From Pseudorhizobium flavum (GTDB lineage Bacteria > Pseudomonadota > Alphaproteobacteria > Rhizobiales > Rhizobiaceae), in the NCBI RefSeq assembly GCF_902502825.2, contig NZ_LR723670.1:1922001-1986000 (forward strand): a stretch of 64,000 nt of DNA, written 5' to 3'. Under the pieces are notes generated by a model. It was given only the letters and a program-made list of their open reading frames with translations. It was not told the DNA's origin and did no database searches. The translations under genes were made by a program, and so were the position numbers. Below are positions 28,713-38,559 of this stretch, one piece after another (position 1 is the stretch's first letter; every line of letters starts with the position of its first letter).

Positions 28713-29294
28713 CTAGAAAACGCCCGGGACCAGTCTCTTGGTGCGTGCGCAATAGGCGTCGTATTCTAGGCCGAAAGTCTCTCGCATCATGGCCTCCTCG
28801 CGTGACTGGCGCACGGCATAAAGACCCAGTACTGCGGCTAGGCCTGCAAGGCCGGCGATCCAGTTTGGAATCAGGAAGGCCTGCGCCGTTCCCCACAGCA
28901 GAAATGATGCATACATCGGGTGGCGCACATGGGCGTAGACTCCCTGGGTCACCAACTGGTGCCCCTCCCTCACTTCGAGTGTCACCGACCAGTTCCTGCC
29001 GAGATCCTTGTGGCTGCGTCTGAAGAGCCAGAGAAATGCCGCACCGGAGGCCACGCCCAGAAGGATAGACAACAGGCCTTGCGAACGGTCAGCAACACCT
29101 GAAAACAGCCCCAGGCGCCAGAGGACCGGCAACAGCGCCAGTCCGAGCCCGCAGGCAAGCAGCAGCGTGATATCGAGCGCGGTCCGTTTGTCCACCGCCG
29201 TCCTCTGCCGCCGGGCGCGACGCATGGCCGGATAGCGCATGGCGCACCAGGCCAGCAGCATAAGCGCCCAGAGGATGAAGGAAAATTCAGTCAT
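28713..29294 (-). CDS. Isoprenylcysteine carboxyl methyltransferase-like membrane protein
   Basis: 193-aa integral membrane protein with about four or five hydrophobic segments. The C-terminal half has GVYAHVRHPMYASFLLWG, the RHPxY signature of the ICMT/phospholipid methyltransferase family that binds S-adenosylmethionine near the membrane surface, and a later R-EE pair (SREEAMMRE). Bacterial members are poorly characterised; the methyl acceptor is unknown. ATG at 29294 overlaps the stop of the upstream hydrolase by eight bases, so the two are translationally coupled. Confidence 0.8.
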   Translation of the reverse strand: MTEFSFILWALMLLAWCAMRYPAMRRARRQRTAVDKRTALDITLLLACGLGLALLPVLWRLGLFSGVADRSQGLLSILLGVASGAAFLWLFRRSHKDLGRNWSVTLEVREGHQLVTQGVYAHVRHPMYASFLLWGTAQAFLIPNWIAGLAGLAAVLGLYAVRQSREEAMMRETFGLEYDAYCARTKRLVPGVF

Positions 29295-30510
29295 GGTGAA
29301 CCTTTGTCCGGTTGTGCTCGGCCCAACGTTGCTCGCCATCGATTAGCGGCATCGATCCGGGCCGCGCTTCTTCGAGGCTTCTCGTGCCGCAACAGATCAT
29401 GAAGAAATCATAGAAATACTGCCGGCTGTTGGCGGAAATGAACTGGTAGTGCACCCGAAAGAAGTTGCGCTTGATCCGCCTGTAAATGGCAGGTTCCAGC
29501 ATTTCGCGAAACCGCACCTGATACTGCTGCGGAAATGCTTCCCTTCGATCGTGGGTCAGCCCTGCCAGTGCATAGGGATCGCACTTGTAGAAGTTGATGA
29601 TGTCGGTAAGCGCCTGGAATTCGATCCAGCGGATCTGCATTCGCGTTGCGAGTGCCGCCATACGCGCACGGGCACGGTTGGCCGCGGGGTGAAGCGCAAC
29701 CTTCAGCGATGTCGAACCGACCGTAAGGACCTTGAAGTTTACCGCGCGGCCCTCAGTTTCAAGCCGCTCCCCGACCAGTTCCGCAAGATCGAGGATCATG
29801 GCCCCGCCAGTGGAATGCCCCACCAGCAGCACCTCATCAAAATTCGCGTCGGCGATGCGATCCTTTATCAAATCCCCCCAAGCGGAAAGCCGTGCATCCA
29901 TGTCGGCCCGTCGACAGTGGAGATGTTCCCGGCTGAATGACCAAAGGTCCATGAGGTGGAAGACGAAGTACCTCCGCCCCAGGTAACCGCCGACGACGAC
30001 GGTCAGCCCGATCCCTGCAACAAGCGGCAGGATCAGGCCGCCGGGAGGATCTACGAGCGAAACAAGCCGAAAGCCCAGGGACCCGATCCACAAGAAGGCC
30101 AACAAGGCCGCGAACGGATAGAGGAAGTAGAGCGCGAACCGCCAGTTCGTCTGGAAGAAGCGGATCATGGTTCCGCTCGCCACATAGTCGAAAAAGGCCG
30201 CCAGATAGGCAAGAAGGCGCAAGTGAAAGGGCCTCGCCCCATCGCGTCGGACAATGTCGTCATAGCTGAGGAAGGTTATGTCGGATCTGCAGGAGCCGTC
30301 TGGGCCTTCACAGAGGACCTGTGCCGTCGCCGATGAGTGACACTCGGCATGACCAAGGACCCTCATCGATGTCGTGACCGCCCAGCATCGCGAAAAACGG
30401 TCAATCTCCCGCCCGATTCGGCGCAAGAAGCCCTCACAGTCGTTCCGCTCGTAACCGCCGATCAGGAACACTGCACGTCGCGCTACCGCCGGACGACCGG
30501 GCTCATGCAT
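29287..30510 (-). CDS. Membrane alpha/beta hydrolase of unknown function
   Basis: 407-aa protein. It starts with AVFLIGGYERND, has two adjacent membrane segments (about 125-147 and 158-178) inserted before the catalytic part, and then VLLVGHSTGGAMI (GHSTGG at 231-236) with the nucleophile elbow. A C-terminal region rich in aromatic and basic residues (RFREMLEPAIYRRIKRNFF) follows. This layout suggests a membrane-bound lipase/esterase with its active site in the cytoplasm. The ATG at 30510 has an excellent GGGGGAG five bases upstream. Overlaps the ICMT-like gene, so they likely act together. I recognise no named family. Confidence 0.72.
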   Translation of the reverse strand: MHEPGRPAVARRAVFLIGGYERNDCEGFLRRIGREIDRFSRCWAVTTSMRVLGHAECHSSATAQVLCEGPDGSCRSDITFLSYDDIVRRDGARPFHLRLLAYLAAFFDYVASGTMIRFFQTNWRFALYFLYPFAALLAFLWIGSLGFRLVSLVDPPGGLILPLVAGIGLTVVVGGYLGRRYFVFHLMDLWSFSREHLHCRRADMDARLSAWGDLIKDRIADANFDEVLLVGHSTGGAMILDLAELVGERLETEGRAVNFKVLTVGSTSLKVALHPAANRARARMAALATRMQIRWIEFQALTDIINFYKCDPYALAGLTHDRREAFPQQYQVRFREMLEPAIYRRIKRNFFRVHYQFISANSRQYFYDFFMICCGTRSLEEARPGSMPLIDGEQRWAEHNRTKVHHD

Positions 30511-30685
30511 TCGAACTCCCCCATTCGCGCAAATCAGAACCAGCGACCTGGCCAGCAGCGCCTTTGGCTGCAATTTGCAGGATGGTGTCCAGGCAGTCCA
30601 GCATTAGGCGCAAACAGCCTGTTCTCGGGGACGATTTCCTGTGTCTAAAACCAAAGGTGCGGGCCCGAGGGATGTCTGTTCGGCC

Positions 30686-31555
30686 TCAGTCTGATCCGCC
30701 GGCATCCAGTCCGGCAAAATCGAACAGCTTGGTATCGAGGAGATGGGACGGATTGACATGAGCGAGTGCCCGCAGCATCGCATCCTTGCGACCAGGCATT
30801 CGAGCTTCGATATCCGCAAGCATCGCCTTCATCGCATTGCGCTGCAGGCCATCCTGGGAGCCGCAGAGGTCGCAGGGGATAATGGGAAACTCCATTGCCT
30901 GGGCGAAGCGTGCCAGATCGTCCTCGGCGCAATAGGCAAGCGGGCGCAGCACCAGCAGATCGCCCTCGTCGTTGAGCAGCTTCGCCGGCATCCCGGCGAG
31001 CCGGCCGCCATGGAAGAAATTCATGAAGAAGGTTTCGAGGATGTCTTCCCGATGATGGCCAAGCACCAGCGCGTCGCATCCCTCTTCGCGGGCAATGCGG
31101 TAGAGGTTACCGCGCCGGAGTCGAGAACAGAGCGAGCAGTAGGTTGCTCCCTCGGGTACCTTCTCCTTCACCACGGAATAGGTGTCGCGGTACTCGATCC
31201 GATGAGGCACCCCGATTGAACCCAGGTAGTCCGGCAGCACGTGCTTGGGAAAGTTCGGCTGTCCTTGGTCAAGATTGCAGGCGATGAGTTCTACCGGCAA
31301 CAGGCCGCGCCACTTCAGGTCCATGAGAATGGCCAGGAGCGAATACGAATCCTTCCCGCCCGACAGGCCAATCAGCCAGCGCTTCTGGCCTTTCAGCATC
31401 TGGAAATCTTGAAGCGCCTGGCGCACCTGCCGGAGCAGGCGCTTTCTCAGCTTGTTGAAGCCGACAGACTGCGGCGCTCCGGAAAAGAGCGAAGGGCCCT
31501 GCCCCTCGCCTTCAAAATCGATTGCATCGACTGCCGCTGGACCGTTCAGTCCCAT
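30686..31555 (-). CDS. ttcA: tRNA 2-thiocytidine(32) synthetase
   Basis: 289-aa PP-loop ATPase that thiolates C32 in some tRNAs, using a [4Fe-4S] cluster. The PP-loop is SGGKDS (65-70). CxxC cysteines are C140/C143 ([11 protein letters not shown]) and C228/C231 (CDLCGSQ); the TtcA cluster uses three of these. [14 protein letters not shown] is the second family signature. Starts 32 bases after the alaS stop on the same strand; together they affect tRNA. Confidence 0.93.
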   Translation of the reverse strand: MGLNGPAAVDAIDFEGEGQGPSLFSGAPQSVGFNKLRKRLLRQVRQALQDFQMLKGQKRWLIGLSGGKDSYSLLAILMDLKWRGLLPVELIACNLDQGQPNFPKHVLPDYLGSIGVPHRIEYRDTYSVVKEKVPEGATYCSLCSRLRRGNLYRIAREEGCDALVLGHHREDILETFFMNFFHGGRLAGMPAKLLNDEGDLLVLRPLAYCAEDDLARFAQAMEFPIIPCDLCGSQDGLQRNAMKAMLADIEARMPGRKDAMLRALAHVNPSHLLDTKLFDFAGLDAGGSD

Positions 31556-31587
31556 CTCGTCTCCAGGCCCTTTCGCTAGGTGTGGCG

Positions 31588-34248
31588 TCAGGCTCCGAGC
31601 GCGCCGGCTACGGCCTCGACGGCCTCCTTGGCGTTCGAGCCGTCGGGACCGCCTGCCTGTGCCATGTCCGGGCGTCCACCGCCGCCCTTGCCGCCGAGCG
31701 CCGCCGAGGCGATACGGACCAATTCGACTGCGCTGAAGCGGTCAGTCAGATCCTCCGTCACGGCGACCACGGCACTTGCCTTGCCATCCGCCGACACGCC
31801 CACGAGCGTAACCACGCCGGAACCGAGGCTTGCCTTGCCCTCATCCGCCAATCCCTTCAGATCCCGGGCATCGATCCCCTCAAGAACCTTGCCGAGATAC
31901 TTCGTGCCGGCGACCTCGCGAACCTCGCTGGCGCCGCCACCCTGGCTTCCGCCCATGGCAAGGCGCCGCTTCGTCTCGGCCAGTTCCCGCTCGAGCTTCC
32001 GCCGCTCTTCCACCAGCGCTTCCACGCGCGAGACAACCTCGCCCGGCTGCACCTTCAATGCCGAGGCGAGCGTCTTCACCCGCTCGTCCTGTTCCGCCAG
32101 ATAGGCAAGGGCCGCCGCACCCGTGACGGCCTCGACGCGGCGAACGCCGGCCCCTACGGCGCTCTCTCCCAAGATCCGCACCAACCCGATATCGCCGGTC
32201 GCATTTACATGGGTGCCGCCGCATAATTCGATCGAATAGGGCTTGCCCGACTTTTCGCCGGCGATCGCCGTCCCCATAGAAACGACGCGAACCTCGTCAC
32301 CATATTTTTCCCCGAACAGCGCCATGGCGCCCTCTGCAATTGCATCATCGACACTCATCAGCCGTGTAGAGACCGGAGCGTTCTGGATCACGATCGCATT
32401 GGCCATCTCCTCGACCCTTCGAAGTTCCTCAACCGACATCGGCTTCGGATGCGAAATGTCGAAGCGCAACCGCTCCGGTGCCACAAGCGATCCCTTCTGT
32501 GCGACATGCGAACCGAGCACTTCCCGAAGCGCCTCGTGAAGCAGATGGGTGGCGGAGTGATTGGACCGCAGTTGCGACCGCCGGCCATGGTCGACAGCGA
32601 GCATCACCGCTTCGCCGGCCTTCAGGGTGCCGGAGACGACCTGGGCGCTGTGGACGAAGAGCCCCTCACCCTTCTTCTGGGTGTCGGTCACCTCAAGCCG
32701 CGCGTGGTCGGTGGTGATAACGCCGGTGTCGCCCATCTGGCCGCCGGACTCCCCATAGAAGGGCGTCTGGTTCACCACAACCTGCACGGCCTCACCAGCC
32801 GTGACGGCTTCGACGCTCGCTCCGTCGCGCACCAGCGCCTGCACCACGCCTTCGGCAGTCTCGGTATCATAGCCGAGGAACTCGGTCGCGCCGTGCTTCT
32901 CCTTGAGCTCGAACCAGATCGTCTCGGTGGCCTTGTCGCCGGAACCCGCCCAACTGGCGCGAGCCTCCGCCTTCTGACGCTGCATCGCGTCGTTAAATCC
33001 GGTCAGATCGACGCCGATCCCGCGGGCCCGGAGCGCATCCTGGGTCAGGTCGAGCGGGAAGCCGTAGGTGTCGTAAAGCTTGAAGGCGGTTTCGCCGTCG
33101 ATGCTGTCACCCTTCTTGAGGTCAGCCGTCGCATCCGAAAGCAGCGTCAGGCCGCGATCTAGCGTCTTGCGGAACCGGGTTTCCTCGAGCTTCAAAGTTT
33201 CGGAGGTCAGCGCTTCGGCGCGAACGAGCTCCGGATAGGCGCGGCCCATCTCCTGAACCAGCGTCGGCAACAGGCGGTACATCAGGGGCTCACGCGCACC
33301 GAGCAGTTGCATGTGGCGCATGGCACGGCGCATGATGCGACGCAGTACGTAGCCGCGGCCTTCGTTCGACGGCAGTACCCCGTCGGCAATCAGGAAGGCA
33401 GACGACCGAAGGTGGTCTGCGATGACCCGGAAGCTTGCCGCCTGGTCACCCTCGGCCTTAGCGCCGATAACATCCTCCGTGGCGGAAATCAGGTTCCGGA
33501 AGAGGTCCGTCTCGAATACGCTTCCGACGCCCTGCAGCACGCAGGCCATGCGCTCCAGCCCCATGCCGGTATCGATCGACGGCTTGGGCAGCGGCGTCCG
33601 TTCGCCCGGCGCCGTCTGGTCGAACTGCATGAAGACGAGGTTCCAGAACTCGAGGAAGCGGTCGCCATCCTCTTCCGGCGAGCCGGGCGGGCCGCCCCAG
33701 ACATGCTCGCCCTGGTCGATGAAGATCTCGGAACAGGGGCCGCAGGGACCGGTATCGCCCATCTGCCAGAAATTGTCCGAAGTCGGGATGCGAATGATCT
33801 TGTCGTCGGAGAAGCCAGCGATCTTCTTCCAGAGGGTCGCAGCCTCTTCATCCTCCGAGTAGACCGTGACCAGCAAGCGGTGTTTCGGGAGGTCGAAGCC
33901 TTCCGTAACCAGCTTCCAGGCTAGCTCGATCGCGCGCTCCTTGAAGTAGTCGCCGAAGGAGAAGTTGCCAAGCATCTCGAAGAAGGTCAGGTGGCGGGCG
34001 GTATAGCCGACATTGTCCAGATCGTTGTGCTTGCCGCCGGCGCGGACGCATTTCTGCGAGGTGGTGGCCGTCGAGTATGGGCGGCTTTCCAGGCCGGTGA
34101 AGACGTTCTTGAACTGCACCATGCCGGCATTGGTGAACATCAACGTCGGGTCGTTGCGCGGCACCAGCGGGCTGGACGACACGACCTCGTGGCCGTTCTT
34201 CTTGAAATAGTCGAGGAAGGTCGACCGGATGTCATTCACGCCGCTCAT
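31588..34248 (-). CDS. alaS: Alanyl-tRNA synthetase
   Basis: 886-aa class II synthetase. The N-terminus ([20 protein letters not shown], then [19 protein letters not shown]) is the aminoacylation domain; [13 protein letters not shown] and [15 protein letters not shown] carry the zinc ligands of the editing domain that clears Ser- and Gly-tRNA; the glycine-rich C-Ala tail ends [11 protein letters not shown]. Start ATG at 34248 after AAAGGGCG. Downstream of recA and upstream of ttcA on the same strand, the conserved alphaproteobacterial order. Confidence 0.97.
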   Translation of the reverse strand: MSGVNDIRSTFLDYFKKNGHEVVSSSPLVPRNDPTLMFTNAGMVQFKNVFTGLESRPYSTATTSQKCVRAGGKHNDLDNVGYTARHLTFFEMLGNFSFGDYFKERAIELAWKLVTEGFDLPKHRLLVTVYSEDEEAATLWKKIAGFSDDKIIRIPTSDNFWQMGDTGPCGPCSEIFIDQGEHVWGGPPGSPEEDGDRFLEFWNLVFMQFDQTAPGERTPLPKPSIDTGMGLERMACVLQGVGSVFETDLFRNLISATEDVIGAKAEGDQAASFRVIADHLRSSAFLIADGVLPSNEGRGYVLRRIMRRAMRHMQLLGAREPLMYRLLPTLVQEMGRAYPELVRAEALTSETLKLEETRFRKTLDRGLTLLSDATADLKKGDSIDGETAFKLYDTYGFPLDLTQDALRARGIGVDLTGFNDAMQRQKAEARASWAGSGDKATETIWFELKEKHGATEFLGYDTETAEGVVQALVRDGASVEAVTAGEAVQVVVNQTPFYGESGGQMGDTGVITTDHARLEVTDTQKKGEGLFVHSAQVVSGTLKAGEAVMLAVDHGRRSQLRSNHSATHLLHEALREVLGSHVAQKGSLVAPERLRFDISHPKPMSVEELRRVEEMANAIVIQNAPVSTRLMSVDDAIAEGAMALFGEKYGDEVRVVSMGTAIAGEKSGKPYSIELCGGTHVNATGDIGLVRILGESAVGAGVRRVEAVTGAAALAYLAEQDERVKTLASALKVQPGEVVSRVEALVEERRKLERELAETKRRLAMGGSQGGGASEVREVAGTKYLGKVLEGIDARDLKGLADEGKASLGSGVVTLVGVSADGKASAVVAVTEDLTDRFSAVELVRIASAALGGKGGGGRPDMAQAGGPDGSNAKEAVEAVAGALGA

Positions 34249-34400
34249 GCTACGCCCTTTGTTCCGCCGGATGCGGATCCGTCATTTGAAAACCAGTGGC
34301 TTTTATCGCCCGCACCGGAGACTGTCCAGCCAAACGCAGAACCGGCCGCGCATCTTTGCAGACACGCAGCCGGTGAAATGAGAAGGTTGACCTGGGGGAA

Positions 34401-35486
34401 CTACAGGTCCTCTCCGTCGCCCTCCTGGGCGTCCGGGCCGCCATTCTCCAGGAAGCGGTCGGCGATCAGTCCGGCATTCTGGCGAAGTGCCAGCTCGATC
34501 TCACGGGCAAGCTCGGGATTGTCCTTGAGGAAAGTCTTTGCGTTCTCACGCCCCTGCCCCAGTCGCTGGCTGTTGTATGAGAACCAGGCACCCGACTTCT
34601 CCACGATGCCGGCCTTGACGCCAAGATCCACCAATTCCCCGGTCTTTGACACACCCTCGCCGTACATGATGTCGAATTCGACCTGCTTGAAGGGAGGCGC
34701 CATCTTGTTCTTGACGACCTTGACGCGGGTCTGGTTTCCGACCACTTCCTCGCGCTCCTTGACGGAACCGATCCGGCGGATGTCGAGGCGGACGGAGGCA
34801 TAGAACTTCAGCGCATTGCCGCCCGTAGTGGTTTCCGGCGAACCGAACATGACGCCGATCTTCATGCGGATCTGGTTGATGAAGATGACCATGCAGTTGG
34901 AGCGCGAGATCGAGGCGGTCAGCTTGCGCAGCGCCTGGCTCATCAATCGAGCCTGCAGGCCGGGCAGGCTGTCTCCCATCTCGCCTTCGATTTCGGCCCT
35001 TGGCGTCAATGCGGCAACCGAGTCCACCACCAGCACGTCAATCGCACCGGACCGAACCAGAGTATCGGTGATTTCAAGTGCCTGCTCGCCGGTATCGGGC
35101 TGGGAGATCAGCAGGTTCTCAAGGTCGACGCCGAGCTTGCGGGCATAGATCGGATCAAGAGCGTGCTCGGCATCCACGAATGCGCAGATGCCACCCTTCT
35201 TCTGAGCCTCGGCTATCGTCTGCAAGGCAAGCGTCGTCTTGCCCGAGCTTTCCGGTCCATAGATTTCGACGATGCGGCCCTTGGGCAGTCCACCGATGCC
35301 GAGCGCGATGTCGAGGCTGAGGGAGCCAGTGGAAACCGTCTCGGTCTCCACCACATTCTCCTTCGCGCCAAGCTTCATGATCGATCCCTTGCCGAAGGAT
35401 CGTTCGATCTGCGACAGTGCCGCGTCCAGCGCCTTGCTCTTATCCACTGTTTTGTCCTCTACAAGCCGCAAAGAATTTTGTGCCAT
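34401..35486 (-). CDS. recA: Recombinase RecA
   Basis: 361-aa recombination and SOS co-protease. Walker A is GPESSGKT (77-84), [20 protein letters not shown] is the Walker B/L1 region, and [20 protein letters not shown] spans L2. It forms filaments on single-stranded DNA, drives strand exchange and promotes LexA self-cleavage. ATG at 35486 ([10 protein letters not shown]) is preceded by AAGGTGGA; a longer in-frame start at 35582 would lie upstream of the predicted promoter and is rejected. A LexA-like box lies in the promoter. Confidence 0.98.
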   Translation of the reverse strand: MAQNSLRLVEDKTVDKSKALDAALSQIERSFGKGSIMKLGAKENVVETETVSTGSLSLDIALGIGGLPKGRIVEIYGPESSGKTTLALQTIAEAQKKGGICAFVDAEHALDPIYARKLGVDLENLLISQPDTGEQALEITDTLVRSGAIDVLVVDSVAALTPRAEIEGEMGDSLPGLQARLMSQALRKLTASISRSNCMVIFINQIRMKIGVMFGSPETTTGGNALKFYASVRLDIRRIGSVKEREEVVGNQTRVKVVKNKMAPPFKQVEFDIMYGEGVSKTGELVDLGVKAGIVEKSGAWFSYNSQRLGQGRENAKTFLKDNPELAREIELALRQNAGLIADRFLENGGPDAQEGDGEDL

Positions 35487-35542
35487 CTGATCCACCTTTA
35501 GGTTATTGACGCCGCGCAGGCAACGAAGCAGCTGATGTCGAT

Positions 35543-35571
35543 CATGTACACGTTTTGTTCTCATAGCGCAA
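35543..35571 (-). promoter_or_regulatory. recA promoter with LexA-like SOS box
   Basis: On the minus strand TTGCGC (35566-35571) and TACATG (35543-35548) are spaced by 17 bases. Between and over them lies GAAC-N7-GTAC (35546-35560), which differs by one base from the alphaproteobacterial LexA site GAAC-N7-GAAC. The box sits between -35 and -10, where LexA would block polymerase. About 57 bases upstream of the recA ATG. Confidence 0.65.
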
Positions 35572-35722
35572 GGGCCTGCCATGTGATTGGCGTCTGGGCG
35601 TTTTTCGAAAATCGTTCGCTTCCTGTTCCGCCTGCTGCAGACGGGATGGATTCCCGGTTGCTTGGACAGGCCGAGGCCTGCATCCCTCGAATCGTTTGCA
35701 GCATTCTTCGGGGCCTTAGGTC

Positions 35723-36664
35723 ATGACGAAACGGATCCTGGTTCTCGGAGGAGCACACCTCGATCGTCGCGGCCAGATCGCCGCCGACACAGTGGCTGGT
35801 GCCAGTAACCCGGGGACGTGGCGGGAGGATTTGGGAGGCGGCGCCTTTAATGTCGCGCGAAATCTTGCACGGCTCGGGCATGCGGTGGAGCTCATCGCCC
35901 CGCGCGGTGGCGATGCAGCGGGTCAGCGGGTTGCCGAGGAGGCATCGTTGGCGGGTATCGACGACCGGCCCTTCGTCTTCCTCGATCGCGCCACCCCCAG
36001 CTATACCGCGGTCCTCGAGCAGGACGGCAATCTCGTCATCGCCCTTGCGGACATGGAACTCTATCGGCTCTTCACGCCGCGGCGGCTTCGTGCAAGGTCG
36101 GTCCGGGAGGCGATGGCACGCGCCGATCTGATCGTCTGCGACGCCAATCTGCCCGCTGAGACGCTGTCCGCCCTCGGTGCGGAAGCGAGCGCGAGGGGAA
36201 TAGCTTTGGCGGGCATCGCGATCTCACCAGCGAAGGTGATCCGCCTCCGAAAGGTTCTTCCCGACATTGCGTGGGTGTTCATGAATTCGGCGGAGGCTGC
36301 GGCGCTTGCCGGCGCGGCAGCCTCTCCGGATCAGTGGGCAGACCTTCTCCGTCCCCTTGGGCTTTCCGGTGGGGTGGTCACGAAGGGTGGCGAGGACATT
36401 GCCGCCTTCGACAGCCAGACCAGTTTGATGATCAAGCCACCCCCTGCAAGCCCGGTCGTGGATGTAACCGGCGCTGGGGACGCGCTCGCCGCAGGTGTGC
36501 TCGATACGCTTCTTGCCGGCGAGAGCTTGCCACCAGCCCTTGTTCGTGGGATCGCAGCCTCGCACATTGCCTTGGCCTCACCCTATGCCGCCCCTCCGGA
36601 ACTCGACCGCAACCTTCTGGAGCGTAAGGCCGCAGAGATAGCAGCATCAACCGCATACTCCTGA
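35723..36664 (+). CDS. psuK: PfkB family kinase, probable pseudouridine kinase
   Basis: 313-aa ribokinase-type sugar/nucleoside kinase. GGGAFNVARNLARLG is the substrate-binding signature and DVTGAGDALAAGVLD the ATP/anion-hole signature with the catalytic aspartate. The next gene encodes pseudouridine-5'-phosphate glycosidase, which uses pseudouridine 5'-phosphate, so I infer that this kinase makes it. ATG at 35723, divergent from recA. Specificity rests on context; other PfkB substrates cannot be ruled out. Confidence 0.85.
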   Translation: MTKRILVLGGAHLDRRGQIAADTVAGASNPGTWREDLGGGAFNVARNLARLGHAVELIAPRGGDAAGQRVAEEASLAGIDDRPFVFLDRATPSYTAVLEQDGNLVIALADMELYRLFTPRRLRARSVREAMARADLIVCDANLPAETLSALGAEASARGIALAGIAISPAKVIRLRKVLPDIAWVFMNSAEAAALAGAAASPDQWADLLRPLGLSGGVVTKGGEDIAAFDSQTSLMIKPPPASPVVDVTGAGDALAAGVLDTLLAGESLPPALVRGIAASHIALASPYAAPPELDRNLLERKAAEIAASTAYS

Positions 36665-36683
36665 GATCTTGCCGGAGAAAGAC

Positions 36684-37610
36684 ATGAACGCGTCCGCCGA
36701 CCCCACTCTTCCCATCGTGTATTCAAAGGAGGTCGCTGCTGCCAAGCAGGCTGGCCGCCCGCTCGTCGCATTGGAATCCACGATCATAACTCATGGAATG
36801 CCCTATCCCGGCAACCTGGACATGGCACGCAGTGTCGAGGCGATCATCCGGCAGGCTGGCGCCGTACCGGTCACGATAGCGGTAATCCGCGGCACGCTGC
36901 ATGTCGGGCTGGAGGACTGCGAACTGCAGGATCTTGCCAAGGCAAGGGACGTGCTGAAGCTATCACGCGCCGATCTGGCATTTGCAGTGGCGCTCGGCCG
37001 CACCGGAGCCACCACGGTCGCGGCGACCATGATTGCGGCTTCACGTGCTGGCATCGATGTCTTCGCAACCGGCGGGATCGGCGGTGTTCATCGTGGTGCG
37101 GAGGAGAGCTTTGACATTTCCGCAGATCTCGAGGAATTGGCGAAGACACCGGTCATCGTCGTCTGCGCCGGCGCCAAGGCGATCCTCGACATTCCCAAGA
37201 CGCTCGAGGTTCTGGAGACCCGGGGCGTACCCGTCGTGACATACGGCTCTGACGACTTCCCCGCCTTCTGGTCCCGAGCCTCCGGTTACCCGAGCCCGCT
37301 TCGTCTGGACGCGCCCCAGCAGGTCGCGGCCTTCCAGGCAGCGCGCACGTCCCTGGGCATCGAGGGCGGCATGCTGGTTGCGAACCCAGTACCTTCCGCC
37401 GACGAAATACCGCGCGAGGAGATGGAGACGTTCATCCAGACCGCACTCAAGGCAGCCGATGAACAGGCCGTCACGGCGAAGGCGGTCACTCCTTTCCTGC
37501 TTGACCACATCTTCCACCAGACGTCTGGCCGCAGCCTGAAGACCAATATTGCGCTGGTCGAAAACAATGCACGTCTTGCCGCGGAGATCGCACTGGCCCT
37601 GAAGGCCTGA
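36684..37610 (+). CDS. psuG: Pseudouridine-5'-phosphate glycosidase
   Basis: 308-aa enzyme that splits pseudouridine 5'-phosphate into uracil and ribose 5-phosphate, letting the cell salvage modified nucleoside from RNA decay. VALESTIITHGMPYPGNL is the diagnostic start; ATGGIGGVHRGAEESFDIS and NPVPSADEIPREEME are further signatures. ATG at 36684 with GGAG at 36674-36677; an in-frame TTG at 36669 is less likely. Begins 19 bases after psuK and is followed by a drug/metabolite transporter after 24 bases, a likely three-gene operon. Confidence 0.95.
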   Translation: MNASADPTLPIVYSKEVAAAKQAGRPLVALESTIITHGMPYPGNLDMARSVEAIIRQAGAVPVTIAVIRGTLHVGLEDCELQDLAKARDVLKLSRADLAFAVALGRTGATTVAATMIAASRAGIDVFATGGIGGVHRGAEESFDISADLEELAKTPVIVVCAGAKAILDIPKTLEVLETRGVPVVTYGSDDFPAFWSRASGYPSPLRLDAPQQVAAFQAARTSLGIEGGMLVANPVPSADEIPREEMETFIQTALKAADEQAVTAKAVTPFLLDHIFHQTSGRSLKTNIALVENNARLAAEIALALKA

Positions 37611-37634
37611 TCCCAGCCCGATCGGAGAGCTAAC

Positions 37635-38525
37635 GTGTCCGCCATTTCGACCGGCGTATCTGCGCCCGCGCAACGTACCGCGCTTACCTGCCTCGTTCTC
37701 GGCGGTATCGCGATCGGCGCGTCGCCCATCTTCGTCCGCCTGTCTGAAGTCGGACCTGTCTCCACCGGTTTCTGGCGGCTGGCGCTGGCGCTCGTCCCGC
37801 TTTTCCTCTGGAGCATGGTCAGCCCCAGCAGGCCGGAAACCGCGCCGCTCGAACGGCGGGACTACTTCCTGCTCATCCTGCCGGGCCTGGCGCTTGCGGT
37901 AGACCTCGTCGCCTGGCACCTCGCGCTCCACATGACCTCGGTCGCCAATGCGACGCTCCTGGCCAACCTCGCGCCCGTTTTCGTCACGTTGATCGGCTGG
38001 CTGCTGTTCAGAACCGTCGTCACAAGAATTTTCCTGCTTGGCCTCGGCTTGGCAATCGCGGGGGTCGTTACCTTGAAGGGTGGCCCGGCTTCACTGGCCG
38101 ATGGCCAGCTGGCGGGGGACGCCGTGGCGGCGCTCGCGGCGGTCTTCTACGCCTGCTACATCCTGGCGATCGGCCGGCTGCGGAGCCGGTTCGCGACCAA
38201 CCGGATCATGATCTGGAGCTCGGCGTCAGCCGCACTGTCGATCCTTCCGTTCGCCCTCTATTTCGAAGGAAACATTCTGCCTTCCAGCCTTTATGGCTGG
38301 ACCATTCTGGTTGGCCTGGCCTTTGTCAGCCACGCCGGTGGGCAGGTGCTCATCACCTATGCACTCGCGTACCTTCCGGCCGCGTTCTCTTCGCTGACGC
38401 TCCTGCTGCAGCCCGTCGTTGCCGCAATCCTCGCATGGTGGATCCTGACGGAGAGCGTCTCGCCGCTGCAGACGGTTGGCGGACTGATCGTGCTTGTCGG
38501 GATTCTTGTGGCCCGCCGCGTCTGA
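37635..38525 (+). CDS. EamA/DMT family transporter
   Basis: 296-aa inner-membrane protein with about ten hydrophobic segments in two EamA repeats (GGIAIGASPIFVRLSEVGP opens the first, GDAVAALAAVFYACYI the second). EamA proteins move metabolites or amino acids, mostly outward. GTG start at 37635 after GGAGAG. It follows psuG closely, so export of a nucleobase or sugar is conceivable but unproven. A perfect hairpin overlaps its stop codon. Confidence 0.85.
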   Translation: MSAISTGVSAPAQRTALTCLVLGGIAIGASPIFVRLSEVGPVSTGFWRLALALVPLFLWSMVSPSRPETAPLERRDYFLLILPGLALAVDLVAWHLALHMTSVANATLLANLAPVFVTLIGWLLFRTVVTRIFLLGLGLAIAGVVTLKGGPASLADGQLAGDAVAALAAVFYACYILAIGRLRSRFATNRIMIWSSASAALSILPFALYFEGNILPSSLYGWTILVGLAFVSHAGGQVLITYALAYLPAAFSSLTLLLQPVVAAILAWWILTESVSPLQTVGGLIVLVGILVARRV

Positions 38526-38535
38526 GGCGGGCCTT
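38510..38535. terminator. Hairpin over the EamA stop codon
   Basis: GGCCCGCC (38510-38517) and GGCGGGCC (38526-38533) form a perfect 8-bp stem; the 8-nt loop includes the TGA stop. Only TT follows, so termination strength is uncertain. It separates this gene from the convergent cckA (stop at 38560). Confidence 0.5.
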
Positions 38536-38559
38536 GGATTCGGCGGCGATCGGTCGGCG

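Noticed and set aside
34249..34400. Possible terminator between recA and alaS
   Set aside because: An ACCGGC/GCCGGT pair with a long loop is present, but there is no T-run on the minus strand, so I do not call it.
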